Positions 52,935 to 61,600 are shown, counted from the stretch's first letter. The stretch: DNA of 64,000 bases from Streptomyces pseudovenezuelae (GCF_001513955.1 NZ_KQ948145.1:462212-526211); one strand, 5' to 3'. Notes: generated by a model not told the origin, from the letters alone. Program-made: numbers and translations.

Positions 52935-54569
52935 GTGCACGACGATCTCATCGCCCGGGCAAGGACCTGGCTCGCCGAGGACCCCGACCCGGACACCCGC
53001 GACGAGCTCGCGGGACTCCTCGACGCCGGAGACGTCACCGAACTGACCGCCCGCTTCAGCGGCACCCTCCAGTTCGGCACCGCCGGCCTCCGCGGCGAAC
53101 TCGGCGCGGGTCCGATGCGCATGAACCGCGCGGTCGTCATCCGAGCCGCCGCCGGCCTCGCCGCGTACCTCAAGAAGCACGGCAGCCCCGACGGCGTCGT
53201 CGTCATCGGCTACGACGCCCGCCACAAGTCCGAGGACTTCGCGAGGGACACCGCGGCCGTGATGACCGGCGCCGGCCTGAAGGCAGCCGTCCTCCCCCGC
53301 CCCCTCCCCACCCCCGTCCTCGCGTACGCGATAAGGCACCTCGGCGCGGTCGCCGGCGTGGAGGTCACCGCCAGCCACAACCCGCCCCGCGACAACGGCT
53401 ACAAGGTCTACCTCGGCGACGGCTCCCAGATCGTCCCGCCCGCGGACGCGGAGATCGCGGCCGAGATCCAGGCGATCACGTCCCTGAACGACGTCCCCCG
53501 CCCCGACACCGGCTGGGAGACCCTCGACGACAGCGTCCTGGACGCCTACCTCGCCCGCACGGACGCCGTGCTCGCCGAGCACTCCCCCCGCACCGCCCGC
53601 ACGGTCTACACGGCGATGCACGGAGTCGGCAAGGACACCCTCCTCGCCGCGTTCGCACGGGCCGGCTTCCCCACCCCGGACCTCGTCGCGGAACAGGCCG
53701 ACCCCGACCCCGACTTCCCGACCGTCGCCTTCCCCAACCCGGAGGAGCCCGGCGCGATGGACCTGGCCTTCGCGAAGGCGAGGGAGACGGACCCGGACCT
53801 GATCATCGCGAACGACCCCGACGCGGACCGCTGCGCGGTGGCCGTCAAGGAAAAGGACAACACCTGGCGCATGCTCCGCGGCGACGAGGTGGGCGCCCTC
53901 CTCGCCGCCCACCTGGTGAACCGCGGAGCACAGGGCACCTTCGCCGAGTCGATCGTCTCCTCCTCCCTCCTCGGCCGGATCGCCGAGAAGGCGGGCCTGC
54001 CCCACGAGGAGACCCTCACCGGCTTCAAGTGGATCGCCCGCGTGGAGGGCCTGCGCTACGGCTACGAGGAGGCCCTCGGCTACTGCGTGGACCCCGAGGG
54101 CGTACGGGACAAGGACGGCATCACCGCGGCCCTCCTCATCACGGAGCTCGCCTCGGAGCTGAAGGAGGAGAACCGCACGCTCCCCGACCTCCTCGACGAC
54201 CTCGCCGTGACCCACGGCCTGCACGCCACGGACCAGCTCTCGGTCCGCGTGGAGGACCTGTCGATCATCGCGACGGCGATGGAACGACTGCGCGAGCACC
54301 CTCCGACGGAGCTGGCCGGCCTGCCCGTCACCGAGGCGGAGGACCTCACCCGCGGCACGGACCGGCTCCCGCCCACCGACGGCCTGCGCTACACCCTCAC
54401 CGGCGCCCGGGTCATCGTCCGCCCGAGCGGCACCGAGCCGAAGCTCAAGTGCTACCTGGAAGTGGTCGTCCCGGTCGCCGCCCACGCCGACCTCCCGGCG
54501 GCCCGCGCCAGGGCGACGGACCTCCTGACCGCCATCAAGCGGGACCTGTCGGCGGCAGCGGGCATCTGA
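52935..54569 (+). CDS. Phospho-sugar mutase (phosphomannomutase/phosphopentomutase class)
   Basis: 544 residues, alpha-D-phosphohexomutase superfamily. The phosphoserine is S147 in VEVTASHNPPRDNGYK, the metal loop is NDPDADRCAVAV, the sugar-binding loop EEALGYC, and the phosphate loop RPSGTEPK near the end. N-terminal FGTAGLRGELGAGPMRMN is typical. The deoC and nucleoside-phosphorylase neighbours suggest it converts ribose-1-phosphate to ribose-5-phosphate, while the usual annotation is phosphomannomutase; either is possible. GTG start at 52935, just after the nested inverted repeat. Confidence 0.9.
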   Translation: MHDDLIARARTWLAEDPDPDTRDELAGLLDAGDVTELTARFSGTLQFGTAGLRGELGAGPMRMNRAVVIRAAAGLAAYLKKHGSPDGVVVIGYDARHKSEDFARDTAAVMTGAGLKAAVLPRPLPTPVLAYAIRHLGAVAGVEVTASHNPPRDNGYKVYLGDGSQIVPPADAEIAAEIQAITSLNDVPRPDTGWETLDDSVLDAYLARTDAVLAEHSPRTARTVYTAMHGVGKDTLLAAFARAGFPTPDLVAEQADPDPDFPTVAFPNPEEPGAMDLAFAKARETDPDLIIANDPDADRCAVAVKEKDNTWRMLRGDEVGALLAAHLVNRGAQGTFAESIVSSSLLGRIAEKAGLPHEETLTGFKWIARVEGLRYGYEEALGYCVDPEGVRDKDGITAALLITELASELKEENRTLPDLLDDLAVTHGLHATDQLSVRVEDLSIIATAMERLREHPPTELAGLPVTEAEDLTRGTDRLPPTDGLRYTLTGARVIVRPSGTEPKLKCYLEVVVPVAAHADLPAARARATDLLTAIKRDLSAAAGI

Positions 54570-54599
54570 AGGGGCCGGCAGCGGCCCGACACCTGAGCC

Positions 54600-54629
54600 G
54601 AGGGGCGGCCCCCGTCCGGGCCGCCCCTC
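54600..54629 (+). terminator. Terminator after the phospho-sugar mutase gene
   Basis: 12-bp perfect arms (54600-54611 and 54618-54629, GAGGGGCGGCCC and complement), 6-base loop, followed by CCCCTT. Also serves the convergent PH-domain gene. Confidence 0.8.
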
Positions 54630-54648
54630 CCCCTTCGGCAACCCTGCC

Positions 54649-54743
54649 GGTGCCGGCACTTCTGCTCGCCCCACACCCCGGACCACCCCCCGCAAGGCCA
54701 CCGCAAGGCCACCGCAAGGTGCCGGTACATCTGTTCACCCCAC
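54649..54743. repeat. Direct repeat pair with an internal 11-bp tandem repeat
   Basis: Two 26-bp imperfect direct repeats, starting GGTGCCGG (54649-54674 and 54718-54743, four mismatches). Between them CGCAAGGCCAC repeats in tandem at 54691 and 54702, with a third partial copy at 54713. It lies between convergent genes with no gene of its own. Likely slippage product or protein-binding cluster. Confidence 0.65.
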
Positions 54744-54759
54744 GGCATCCCGGAAGCCG

Positions 54760-55431
54760 TTACCCCACAGCCGCCAGAATCGTCACGAGCACCGCACCCG
54801 CCACCGCCGGTCCCACGATCTCGTACGCCCACCGCACGGAAACCTCGCCCTGCGAGGCCTTCGCCTTCCCCCGGGCCTCCAGCCTCTCGCGCAGTTCGTC
54901 CATGATCCTGTCGGTCTCGGCCCGCACGGGCCGCTCCGGGACGGACGTACGGCCGCCGAAGGCGTCCGCCTGCATGCCGCCGCCGAGCAGGCCGAGGCCC
55001 CTGCCGGGACGGCGGGTGTCGGACGGCCGGGCCGCCTGCCTCGCCGCCTGCCGCGCCGCCTTCTTGCGGCCGCGCAGGGAGACCGGGATCGCCCACAGCT
55101 GGTACTTGGTGCCGGACTCGACCAACACCTCGTTGGAGTAGCCGGAGCGGAACATCTCGACCTGTCCCCACGGGATCACGATCACGCGGAAGGGGTTGCG
55201 GATGCGCAGCCGGTCGTCGTTGGCGAAGACGGCCGGGCGCAGGGTGAACGCGACCACCAGCGGCACGACGAGGATCATGGCGGCGAGCGCCAGCCACGGT
55301 GTGCGGCCGGTGCCGGAGACGACGGCGTCGACACCGAGCCAGCCGATGATGACGAGGAGAAGGAAACCGCCGATCAGCGCCATGGGTGAGCGGTAGATGT
55401 GGTCCCTGGACTCGGGGGGTGCGGTCGTCAT
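54760..55431 (-). CDS. PH-domain membrane protein
   Basis: 223 residues. N-terminus MTTAPPESRDHIYRSPMA, two membrane helices (LIGGFLLLVIIGWLGVDAVV and WLALAAMILVVPLVVAF), then a small beta-barrel domain of the bacterial PH type (NDDRLRIRNPFRVIVIPWGQVEMFRSG and SNEVLVESGTKYQLWAIPVSL). A cytoplasmic Arg-rich linker and a C-terminal helix (IVGPAVAGAVLVTILAAVG) follow. Divergent from deoC. Function unknown. Confidence 0.82.
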   Translation of the reverse strand: MTTAPPESRDHIYRSPMALIGGFLLLVIIGWLGVDAVVSGTGRTPWLALAAMILVVPLVVAFTLRPAVFANDDRLRIRNPFRVIVIPWGQVEMFRSGYSNEVLVESGTKYQLWAIPVSLRGRKKAARQAARQAARPSDTRRPGRGLGLLGGGMQADAFGGRTSVPERPVRAETDRIMDELRERLEARGKAKASQGEVSVRWAYEIVGPAVAGAVLVTILAAVG

Positions 55432-55510
55432 GAGGCCGATCCTAAGCGCCGTCCGGCTGCGTGCCCGTGTGCGGGTGCCCTGAGAACCCGCTCCTCGGGG
55501 TGTACAGCCG

Positions 55511-55522
55511 CTACGCGCGTAG
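55511..55522. promoter_or_regulatory. Palindrome CTACGCGCGTAG upstream of deoC
   Basis: Perfect 12-bp palindrome, identical to the one at 51768-51779, 20-31 bases before the ATG at 55542. It overlaps TAGATA, a possible -10 element, so repression by occlusion is plausible. Confidence 0.65.
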
Positions 55523-55541
55523 ATATGCTCGTCTGGTGACC

Positions 55542-56501
55542 ATGCCCACCACTGCATCAGCCGCACACCCGCTCACGGACGTGACCGCGTCCGACAGCAG
55601 TCTGCGCCGGTTCCTTCACGGGCTGCCCGGCGTGGACGCGGTCGGCCTGGAGGCGCGTGCCGCCTCGCTCGGTACGCGTTCCATCAAGACGACCGCGAAG
55701 GCGTTCGCCATCGACCTCGCCATCTCGATGGTCGACCTGACGACGCTGGAAGGCGCGGACACCCCGGGCAAGGTCCGGGCGCTCGGCGCCAAGGCGGTCC
55801 GCCCCGATCCGACCGACCGGACGGCCCCCGCGACCGCGGCCGTCTGCGTCTATCCGGACATGGTGGCCGTCGCCAAGGAGGCCGTCGCCGGTTCCGGCGT
55901 CAAGGTCGCCTCCGTGGCCACCGCCTTCCCGGCCGGCCGCGCCGCCCTCGACGTCAAGCTGGCCGACGTGCGCGACGCCGTGGCCGCCGGTGCCGACGAG
56001 GTCGACATGGTCATCGACCGCGGGGCGTTCCTCGCGGGCAAGTACCTCAAGGTGTACGACGAGATCGTCGCCGTGCGTGAGGCCTGCGGTACGGCCGCCC
56101 GGCTCAAGGTCATCTTCGAGACCGGCGAGCTGTCGACGTACGACAACATCCGCCGCGCGAGCTGGCTCGGCATGCTGGCGGGCGCGGACTTCATCAAGAC
56201 GTCCACCGGCAAGGTCGCGGTCAACGCCACTCCCGCGAACACCCTGCTGATGCTGGAGGCGGTGCGCGACTACCGCGCCCAGACCGGCGTGCAGGTGGGC
56301 GTGAAGCCGGCGGGCGGTATCCGCACCACCAAGGACGCGATCAAGTTTCTCGTCCTGGTCAACGAGACCGTCGGCGAGGACTGGCTGGACAACCACTGGT
56401 TCCGCTTCGGCGCCTCCTCGCTCCTGAACGACCTGCTGATGCAGCGTCAGAAGCTGGCCACCGGCCGCTACTCCGGCCCCGACTACGTGACGGTGGACTG
56501 A
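55542..56501 (+). CDS. deoC: Deoxyribose-phosphate aldolase
   Basis: 319 residues. Splits 2-deoxyribose-5-phosphate into acetaldehyde and glyceraldehyde-3-phosphate. The Schiff-base lysine is K219 in ADFIKTSTGKVA; DEVDMVIDRGAFLAGKY, VIFETGELSTYDNI and GVKPAGGIRTTKDA are intact. The length with an N-terminal extension of about 40 residues is usual for actinobacteria. ATG at 55542; a GTG two codons earlier is possible. First gene of an operon with two aldehyde dehydrogenase genes that can oxidise the acetaldehyde. Carries CTACGCGCGTAG in its promoter. Confidence 0.94.
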   Translation: MPTTASAAHPLTDVTASDSSLRRFLHGLPGVDAVGLEARAASLGTRSIKTTAKAFAIDLAISMVDLTTLEGADTPGKVRALGAKAVRPDPTDRTAPATAAVCVYPDMVAVAKEAVAGSGVKVASVATAFPAGRAALDVKLADVRDAVAAGADEVDMVIDRGAFLAGKYLKVYDEIVAVREACGTAARLKVIFETGELSTYDNIRRASWLGMLAGADFIKTSTGKVAVNATPANTLLMLEAVRDYRAQTGVQVGVKPAGGIRTTKDAIKFLVLVNETVGEDWLDNHWFRFGASSLLNDLLMQRQKLATGRYSGPDYVTVD

Positions 56502-56506
56502 TCACC

Positions 56507-57949
56507 ATGGCACCTGCATCCGCATTCGAGTACGCCCCGGCACCCGAGTCCCGCTCGGTCGTCGACATCGCCCCCTCCTACGGGCTGTTCATCGACGGCG
56601 AGTTCGTGGAGGCCGCCGACGGCAAGGTCTTCAAGACCGTCTCGCCGTCCACCGAGGAAGTCCTCTCCGAGATCGCCCAGGCCGGTTCCGAGGACGTCGA
56701 CCGCGCGGTGAAGGCCGCCCGCAGGGCCTTCGAGAAGTGGTCGGCGCTGCCCGGCTCCGAGCGCGCCAAGTACCTGTTCCGCATCGCCCGGATCATCCAG
56801 GAGCGCAGCCGCGAGCTCGCCGTCCTGGAGACGCTGGACAACGGCAAGCCCATCAAGGAGACCCGCGACGCCGACCTCCCGCTGGTCGCCGCGCACTTCT
56901 TCTACTACGCGGGCTGGGCCGACAAGCTGGAGCACGCCGGGTTCGGCGCGAGCCCGAAGCCCCTCGGCGTGGCCGGCCAGGTCATCCCGTGGAACTTCCC
57001 GCTCCTGATGCTGGCCTGGAAGATCGCCCCGGCGCTGGCGACCGGCAACACCGTCGTCCTCAAGCCCGCCGAGACCACCCCGCTGTCCGCCCTGTTCTTC
57101 GCGGACGTCTGCCGCCAGGCGGGCCTGCCCAGGGGTGTCGTCAACATCCTTCCGGGCTACGGCGACACGGGCGCCGCGCTCGTCGCGCACCCGGACGTCA
57201 ACAAGGTGGCCTTCACCGGCTCCACCGCCGTGGGCAAGGAGATCGCGCGGACCGTCGCCGGCACCCGCAAGAAGATCACCCTCGAACTGGGCGGCAAGGG
57301 CGCCAACATCGTCTTCGACGACGCCCCGATCGACCAGGCCGTCGAGGGGATCGTCAACGGCATCTTCTTCAACCAGGGCCAGGTCTGCTGCGCGGGCTCC
57401 CGGCTGCTGGTCCAGGAGTCGATCCAGGACGAGCTGCTGGACTCCCTCAAGCGCCGCCTGTCCACCCTGCGCCTCGGCGACCCGCTGGACAAGAACACCG
57501 ACATCGGCGCGATCAACTCCGCCGAACAGCTCTCGCGGATCACCTCGCTCGTCGAGAAGGGCGCGGCCGAGGGCGCCGAGCCCTGGTCCCCGGAGTGCGA
57601 ACTGCCGTCTTCCGGCTACTGGTTCGCCCCGACGCTCTTCACGAACGTCACCCAGGCGCACACCATCGCCCGTGACGAGATCTTCGGCCCGGTCCTGTCG
57701 GTCCTCACCTTCCGTACCCCGGACGAGGCCGTCGCCAAGGCCAACAACACGCAGTACGGCCTGTCGGCGGGCATCTGGACGGAGAAGGGCTCGCGGATCC
57801 TGGCCGTGGCCAACAAGCTCCGGGCCGGGGTCGTCTGGTCCAACACGTTCAACAAGTTCGACCCGACGTCGCCGTTCGGCGGCTACAAGGAGTCGGGCTT
57901 CGGCCGCGAGGGCGGCCGCCACGGCCTGGAGGCGTACCTCGATGTCTGA
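56507..57949 (+). CDS. Aldehyde dehydrogenase, full-length catalytic
   Basis: 480 residues, five bp after deoC. NAD-binding VIPWNFPLLMLAWKIAPALATG, FTGSTAVGKEIA, catalytic E260 in LELGGKGANIV and nucleophile C294 in NQGQVCCAGSRL, then PFGGYKESGFGREGG. It should oxidise acetaldehyde from DeoC to acetate. Its stop overlaps the start of the next gene by 8 bp. Together the two genes resemble a split ALDH16-type protein with a catalytic and a pseudo-domain. Confidence 0.93.
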   Translation: MAPASAFEYAPAPESRSVVDIAPSYGLFIDGEFVEAADGKVFKTVSPSTEEVLSEIAQAGSEDVDRAVKAARRAFEKWSALPGSERAKYLFRIARIIQERSRELAVLETLDNGKPIKETRDADLPLVAAHFFYYAGWADKLEHAGFGASPKPLGVAGQVIPWNFPLLMLAWKIAPALATGNTVVLKPAETTPLSALFFADVCRQAGLPRGVVNILPGYGDTGAALVAHPDVNKVAFTGSTAVGKEIARTVAGTRKKITLELGGKGANIVFDDAPIDQAVEGIVNGIFFNQGQVCCAGSRLLVQESIQDELLDSLKRRLSTLRLGDPLDKNTDIGAINSAEQLSRITSLVEKGAAEGAEPWSPECELPSSGYWFAPTLFTNVTQAHTIARDEIFGPVLSVLTFRTPDEAVAKANNTQYGLSAGIWTEKGSRILAVANKLRAGVVWSNTFNKFDPTSPFGGYKESGFGREGGRHGLEAYLDV

Positions 57950-58829
57950 CCGACTTTCCGTGCTGAAGACCTACAAGCTGTACGTCGGCGGGAAGTTCCC
58001 GCGTTCCGAGAGCGGCCGGGTGTACGAGGTGACGGACTCCAAGGGCAAGTGGCTGGCGAACGCCCCGCAGTCCAGCCGCAAGGACGCCCGTGACGCGGTC
58101 GTGGCCGCGCGCAAGGCCTTCGGCGGCTGGGCCGGCGCGACGGCGTACAACCGCGGCCAGGTCCTGTACCGCGTCGCGGAGATGCTGGAGGGCCGCAGGG
58201 CGCAGTTCGTCCACGAGGTGGCCGACGCCGAGGGCCTGTCGAAGTCGAAGGCGGCCGAGCAGGTCGCGGCGACGATCGACCGCTGGGTCTGGTACGCGGG
58301 CTGGACCGACAAGATCGCCCAGGTGGTCGGCGGCGGCAACCCGGTGGCCGGACCGTACTTCAACCTGTCCTCGCCCGAGCCGACGGGCGTGGTGGCCGTC
58401 CTGGCCCCGCAGGAGTCGTCGTTCCTGGGCCTGGTCTCGGTGCTGGCCCCGGTGATCGCCACGGGCAACACGGCGGTCGTGATCGCTTCGGAGAGGTCCC
58501 CCCTGCCCGCCCTCTCCCTGGGCGAGGTCCTGGCCACCTCCGACGTCCCCGGCGGCGTGGTCAACGTCCTGTCCGGCCGTACGGCGGAGATCGCGACTCC
58601 CCTCGCCTCCCACCAGGACGTCAACGCGATCGATCTGGCGGGCGCGGACGAGGTCCTCGCGAAGGAGCTGGAGATCGCGGCGGCGGACAACCTGAAGCGG
58701 GTTCTGCGTCCACAGCCTGTGGACGACTGGGCGGCGACTCCGGGCATCGACCGGTTGACGGCGTTCCTGGAGACGAAGACGGTGTGGCACCCGACCGGGT
58801 CGCTGGGCGCGTCCGGCTCCGCGTACTGA
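57942..58829 (+). CDS. Truncated aldehyde dehydrogenase paralogue (pseudoenzyme)
   Basis: 295 residues, overlapping the upstream stop by eight bases. It matches the N-terminal ALDH half (YKLYVGGKFPRSESGRVYEV, WYAGWTDKIAQVVGG, EPTGVVAVLAPQESSFLGLVS) but ends before the catalytic Glu and Cys motifs; the C-terminus is HPTGSLGASGSAY. It is intact, not a decayed pseudogene: the frame is clean and in-operon. The C-terminal half of ALDH16 proteins is a similar non-catalytic partial ALDH domain, so this may be a structural subunit for the previous gene product. Confidence 0.88.
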   Translation: MSDRLSVLKTYKLYVGGKFPRSESGRVYEVTDSKGKWLANAPQSSRKDARDAVVAARKAFGGWAGATAYNRGQVLYRVAEMLEGRRAQFVHEVADAEGLSKSKAAEQVAATIDRWVWYAGWTDKIAQVVGGGNPVAGPYFNLSSPEPTGVVAVLAPQESSFLGLVSVLAPVIATGNTAVVIASERSPLPALSLGEVLATSDVPGGVVNVLSGRTAEIATPLASHQDVNAIDLAGADEVLAKELEIAAADNLKRVLRPQPVDDWAATPGIDRLTAFLETKTVWHPTGSLGASGSAY

Positions 58830-58846
58830 CACCGGACCACGACACG

Positions 58847-58891
58847 GCACAGCCGCGCCTGCCCCTCCGCCAGGGGCAGGCGCGGCTGTGC
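58847..58891. terminator. Terminator at the end of the deoC operon
   Basis: Perfect 20-bp arms (58847-58866 and 58872-58891; GCACAGCCGCGCCTGCCCCT and complement), 5-base loop, between convergent genes. The longest perfect stem in the window. Confidence 0.9.
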
Positions 58892-58914
58892 GCCGAAGCG
58901 GCCTCGGTGCCGGT

Positions 58915-59310
58915 TCAGTTGCTCAGCAGTCCCGTGACCGGGCCCACCACCGGCATGCTCCCGATCGACTGTGCCTGCGCGACCGGGGCCGTCAACGCCT
59001 GCGAGGTCAGCGGCTGGAAGTCCGCCAGCTGGGTCCCCAGCCCGTTGTCGAGCGGGTCCACTCCCGTCCCCGCCAGCGGGTTCGGCTTGAGGCCGGCGAC
59101 CGGGCCGGTGACGTAGCCGACCGTGCCGGTGAGGGAGCGGAGTCCGGCCTGGGGGTCGATGTTGCCGAGCGAGGTGGGCCGGGTGTGCAGCACGTCGACG
59201 AGCGGCTCGGAGTCCGCGGCGGCCGCCCCGGCGCCTGCGCCGAGAGCGACACCCGCGGCGGCGAGAGCGGTGAGGGTGCGCTGGGCGGTCGGGTTCGCGT
59301 GTCGGGCCAT
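58915..59310 (-). CDS. Small secreted protein
   Basis: 131 residues from the ATG at 59310 (MARHANPTAQRT) with AAGGTGG upstream. The signal peptide TLTALAAAGVALGAGAGAAA is cleaved near AAADS. The mature part is Gly/Pro/Leu-rich with LGNIDPQAGLRSLTGTVGYVTGPV and no cysteines. Unrecognised; reminiscent of small exported structural proteins in Streptomyces. Divergent from the uridine-kinase-like gene. Confidence 0.75.
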   Translation of the reverse strand: MARHANPTAQRTLTALAAAGVALGAGAGAAAADSEPLVDVLHTRPTSLGNIDPQAGLRSLTGTVGYVTGPVAGLKPNPLAGTGVDPLDNGLGTQLADFQPLTSQALTAPVAQAQSIGSMPVVGPVTGLLSN

Positions 59311-59439
59311 CGTTTCTGCCACCTTTTCCGTGCACTGGGTAAGCGTGTCGACACGAAGGGTAGTTGAGGTGTGACGCGCGCTTCAAAGCCAACCCGCGGG
59401 GTCGATGAACGGCAGGTGAATGCCTCACACTGGTGTCCC

Positions 59440-60075
59440 GTGAGTTCCCAACCGCCCATACCGACGCGAGTCGTGCTGCTCTGCGGCCCCTCCGGCTCCG
59501 GCAAGTCCCTTCTCTCGGCCCGTTCCGGTCTTCCGGTCCTCAGGCTCGACGACTTCTACAAGGAGGGCGACGACCCGACGCTGCCGCTGGTGGCGGGGAG
59601 CTCCGACATCGACTGGGACCACCCTCTGTCGTGGGACGCGGACACCGCGGTGGCGGCGATCGTCGACCTGTGCCGCACGGGCCGTACGAAGATCCCGGTC
59701 TACGACATCTCGCTGAGCGCCCGCACCGGCGAGGAGTCGGTCGAGATGGACCGGACCCCACTGTTCATCGCGGAGGGCATCTTCGCCGCCGAGATCGTCA
59801 CCCGCTGCCGGGAGCTCGGTGTGCTGGCCGACGCGCTGTGCCTGAGCCGCGGCCCGGTGCGCACCTTCCGCCGCCGGTTCCTGCGGGATCTGCGCGAGGG
59901 CCGCAAGTCCGTGCCGTTCCTGCTGCGCCGCGGCTGGCGGCTGATGCGCCGGGAGCGCTCGATCATCGCCCGCCAGACCGCGCTCGGCGCCCACCGCTGC
60001 GACAAGGACGAGGCCCTCGGCCGGCTCGCCGCCGCGGCAGCGGGCCGCCGCCCGGCGGCGACTCCGGCGGCCTGA
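59440..60075 (+). CDS. Uridine-kinase-like P-loop protein
   Basis: 211 residues. Walker A GPSGSGKSLLS at about residues 17-27, RLDDFYKEGDDPTLP as the substrate-binding Asp-x-Tyr segment, DWDHPLSWD, and GIFAAEIVTRC. This matches the uridine kinase/phosphoribulokinase family, but the LID region RTFRRRFLRDLREGRKS is longer than in Udk. Could phosphorylate a nucleoside or another small molecule; the nucleoside genes nearby make a nucleoside likely. GTG start at 59440. Confidence 0.8.
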   Translation: MSSQPPIPTRVVLLCGPSGSGKSLLSARSGLPVLRLDDFYKEGDDPTLPLVAGSSDIDWDHPLSWDADTAVAAIVDLCRTGRTKIPVYDISLSARTGEESVEMDRTPLFIAEGIFAAEIVTRCRELGVLADALCLSRGPVRTFRRRFLRDLREGRKSVPFLLRRGWRLMRRERSIIARQTALGAHRCDKDEALGRLAAAAAGRRPAATPAA

Positions 60076-60148
60076 GCGACCCGGCCGAACGACTTCGGCG
60101 CCTTCTCCGTCGTAGGACCGGAAACGGATCCCCGCGGAAAGGAAGCCG

Positions 60149-60484
60149 ATGACACGTGCGCGGCTGGTCATGACGGTGGCGGTGCTGGTGGCGGCCGCCG
60201 GCTGCACAGCGGACACGGCGGACGGCGGGTCGGCGGCCTCCTGCGCGGGGGTGGTGAGCTTCGAGGGCCGGCGCTATCTGCCGAGCGGCAGAACCGACTT
60301 CACGGCGGGCGAGAGGCTGGGCACCGCCACGGTCGCCGCGTGCGACGACACACCGGGCGACGACGAGGTCGCGGTCCCCGAGGACACCACCGCCGCCTAC
60401 GCGGTCGAGGGGCGGGACCGCGCCGAGGCGGTCGCCGTCGGTGACACGCCCGCCGAGGCGCGGCTCATGGAGGTCCAGCGCTGA
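60149..60484 (+). CDS. Small lipoprotein
   Basis: 111 residues. Lipobox VAAAGC (C19) after the signal MTRARLVMTVAVLV. The mature part has SCAGVVSFEGRRYLPSGRTDF and VAACDDTPGDDE, with cysteines that may pair. The ATG has AAAGGA eight bases upstream. Unrecognised; the family is common in Streptomyces. Convergent with sigQ. Confidence 0.8.
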   Translation: MTRARLVMTVAVLVAAAGCTADTADGGSAASCAGVVSFEGRRYLPSGRTDFTAGERLGTATVAACDDTPGDDEVAVPEDTTAAYAVEGRDRAEAVAVGDTPAEARLMEVQR

Positions 60485-60495
60485 GCGCACACCGA

Positions 60496-60535
60496 AAGCG
60501 GGACCGGACGGCCCCCCGGCCTTCCAGTCCCGCTT
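60496..60535. terminator. Hairpin terminator, lipoprotein / sigQ
   Basis: 9-bp arms AAGCGGGAC and complement (60496-60504, 60527-60535) around a GC-rich loop that can pair further, between convergent stops. Confidence 0.6.
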
Positions 60536-60633
60536 CTCGGTGCTTCCCCCGTGACCCCGTTGTTCCCCCCACGGGTACCGGCCCCCCAGCCGGTACCCCT
60601 GGTCCCCCGTTTTCCTTGCGCTCCCCCCAACCC

Positions 60634-61371
60634 TCAGGCCACGAGCTCCCCGAAGGCGTTCTCCTCGTCACGGCCGAAGCTGAGGACCTCGTCCTCGCGC
60701 AGGCGGCGCAGGGACCGCCAGATGCTGGACTTCACCGTGCCGACACTGATGTCGAGGATCTCCGCGATCTCCGGGTCGGTGCGGCCCTCGTAGTAACGAA
60801 GGACCAGCATCGTGCGCTGGAGTTCGGGGAGCCGGGCGAGCGCCTGCCACAGGACCGCGCGCAGCTCGGTGCCGCGCATCGCGTCCGTGTCGCCGGGCGT
60901 CTCCGGCAGTTCCTCGGTCGGGTATTCGTTCAGCTTGCGGCGGCGCCACGCGCTGATGTGCAGGTTCGTCATGGTGCGGCGGAGGTAGCCCCCGACCGCG
61001 GCCTTGTCGCTGATCCGGTCCCACGCCTTGTACGTCGAGAACAGCGCGCTCTGCAGCAGGTCCTCGGCCTCGAAGCGGTCACCGGTCAGGTGGTAGGCGG
61101 TTGCGTACAGGGAGGCGCGGCGCTCCTGGACGTAGGCGGTGAACTCCGCCTCCGACAGCGAACGACGCTCCCCCGTGTCCTCCCTGTACGACGATCCCCC
61201 GTGCGATTCCCCCGTGCTGGTGTCAACCACCGACATGTACGCGGTGTGCTGACGCCCGGTGCCGCGAGCGCACCCCCGCCCGCTCACGGCACCGGACTTC
61301 TCGGAACCCCGGGTCACGTCGTGCAGTCGCGTGACCACTGCGCTGGTGCTGATGCTGTGCAGCGTGTTCAT
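60634..61371 (-). CDS. sigQ: ECF sigma factor SigQ
   Basis: 245 residues from the ATG at 61371; an ATG at 61236 is possible. Region 2 is ATAYHLTGDRFEAEDLLQSA and KAWDRI; region 4 is LPELQRTMLVLRYYEGRTDP then EIAEILDISVGTVKSSIWRSL, as in the SigE/SigM-like group common in Streptomyces. Divergent from afsQ1; in S. coelicolor AfsQ1 activates sigQ and SigQ restrains antibiotic production. The operator GTCAC-N6-GTCAC lies between the two genes. Confidence 0.9.
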   Translation of the reverse strand: MNTLHSISTSAVVTRLHDVTRGSEKSGAVSGRGCARGTGRQHTAYMSVVDTSTGESHGGSSYREDTGERRSLSEAEFTAYVQERRASLYATAYHLTGDRFEAEDLLQSALFSTYKAWDRISDKAAVGGYLRRTMTNLHISAWRRRKLNEYPTEELPETPGDTDAMRGTELRAVLWQALARLPELQRTMLVLRYYEGRTDPEIAEILDISVGTVKSSIWRSLRRLREDEVLSFGRDEENAFGELVA

Positions 61372-61488
61372 CTCGCGCCCCCCGTCGTGGACTTCCGGTG
61401 TTCGGTCTGCTCGGGCGGTGCTGCCTTGCCCGTGCCGAAAAGCTTGCCGCCGCACCTTCATGGCCGTGTCCGCCGACTGTCACAGACC

Positions 61489-61504
61489 TGTCACAGGGGC
61501 CCGT
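61489..61504. promoter_or_regulatory. AfsQ1-type operator GTCAC-N6-GTCAC
   Basis: GTCACAGACCTGTCAC, an exact match to the GTnAC-N6-GTnAC direct-repeat motif known for AfsQ1 in S. coelicolor. It is about 118 bases upstream of sigQ and 97 bases upstream of afsQ1, so it may serve both. Confidence 0.8.
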
Positions 61505-61600
61505 CCCAGGAATTGCACAGCGGACCCACTGACGGGTGCCGTAAGGACTGCCTGTCCCCACAGGTCGAACCGCACCCCCTCCATGGGCCAGAATGAGCCC

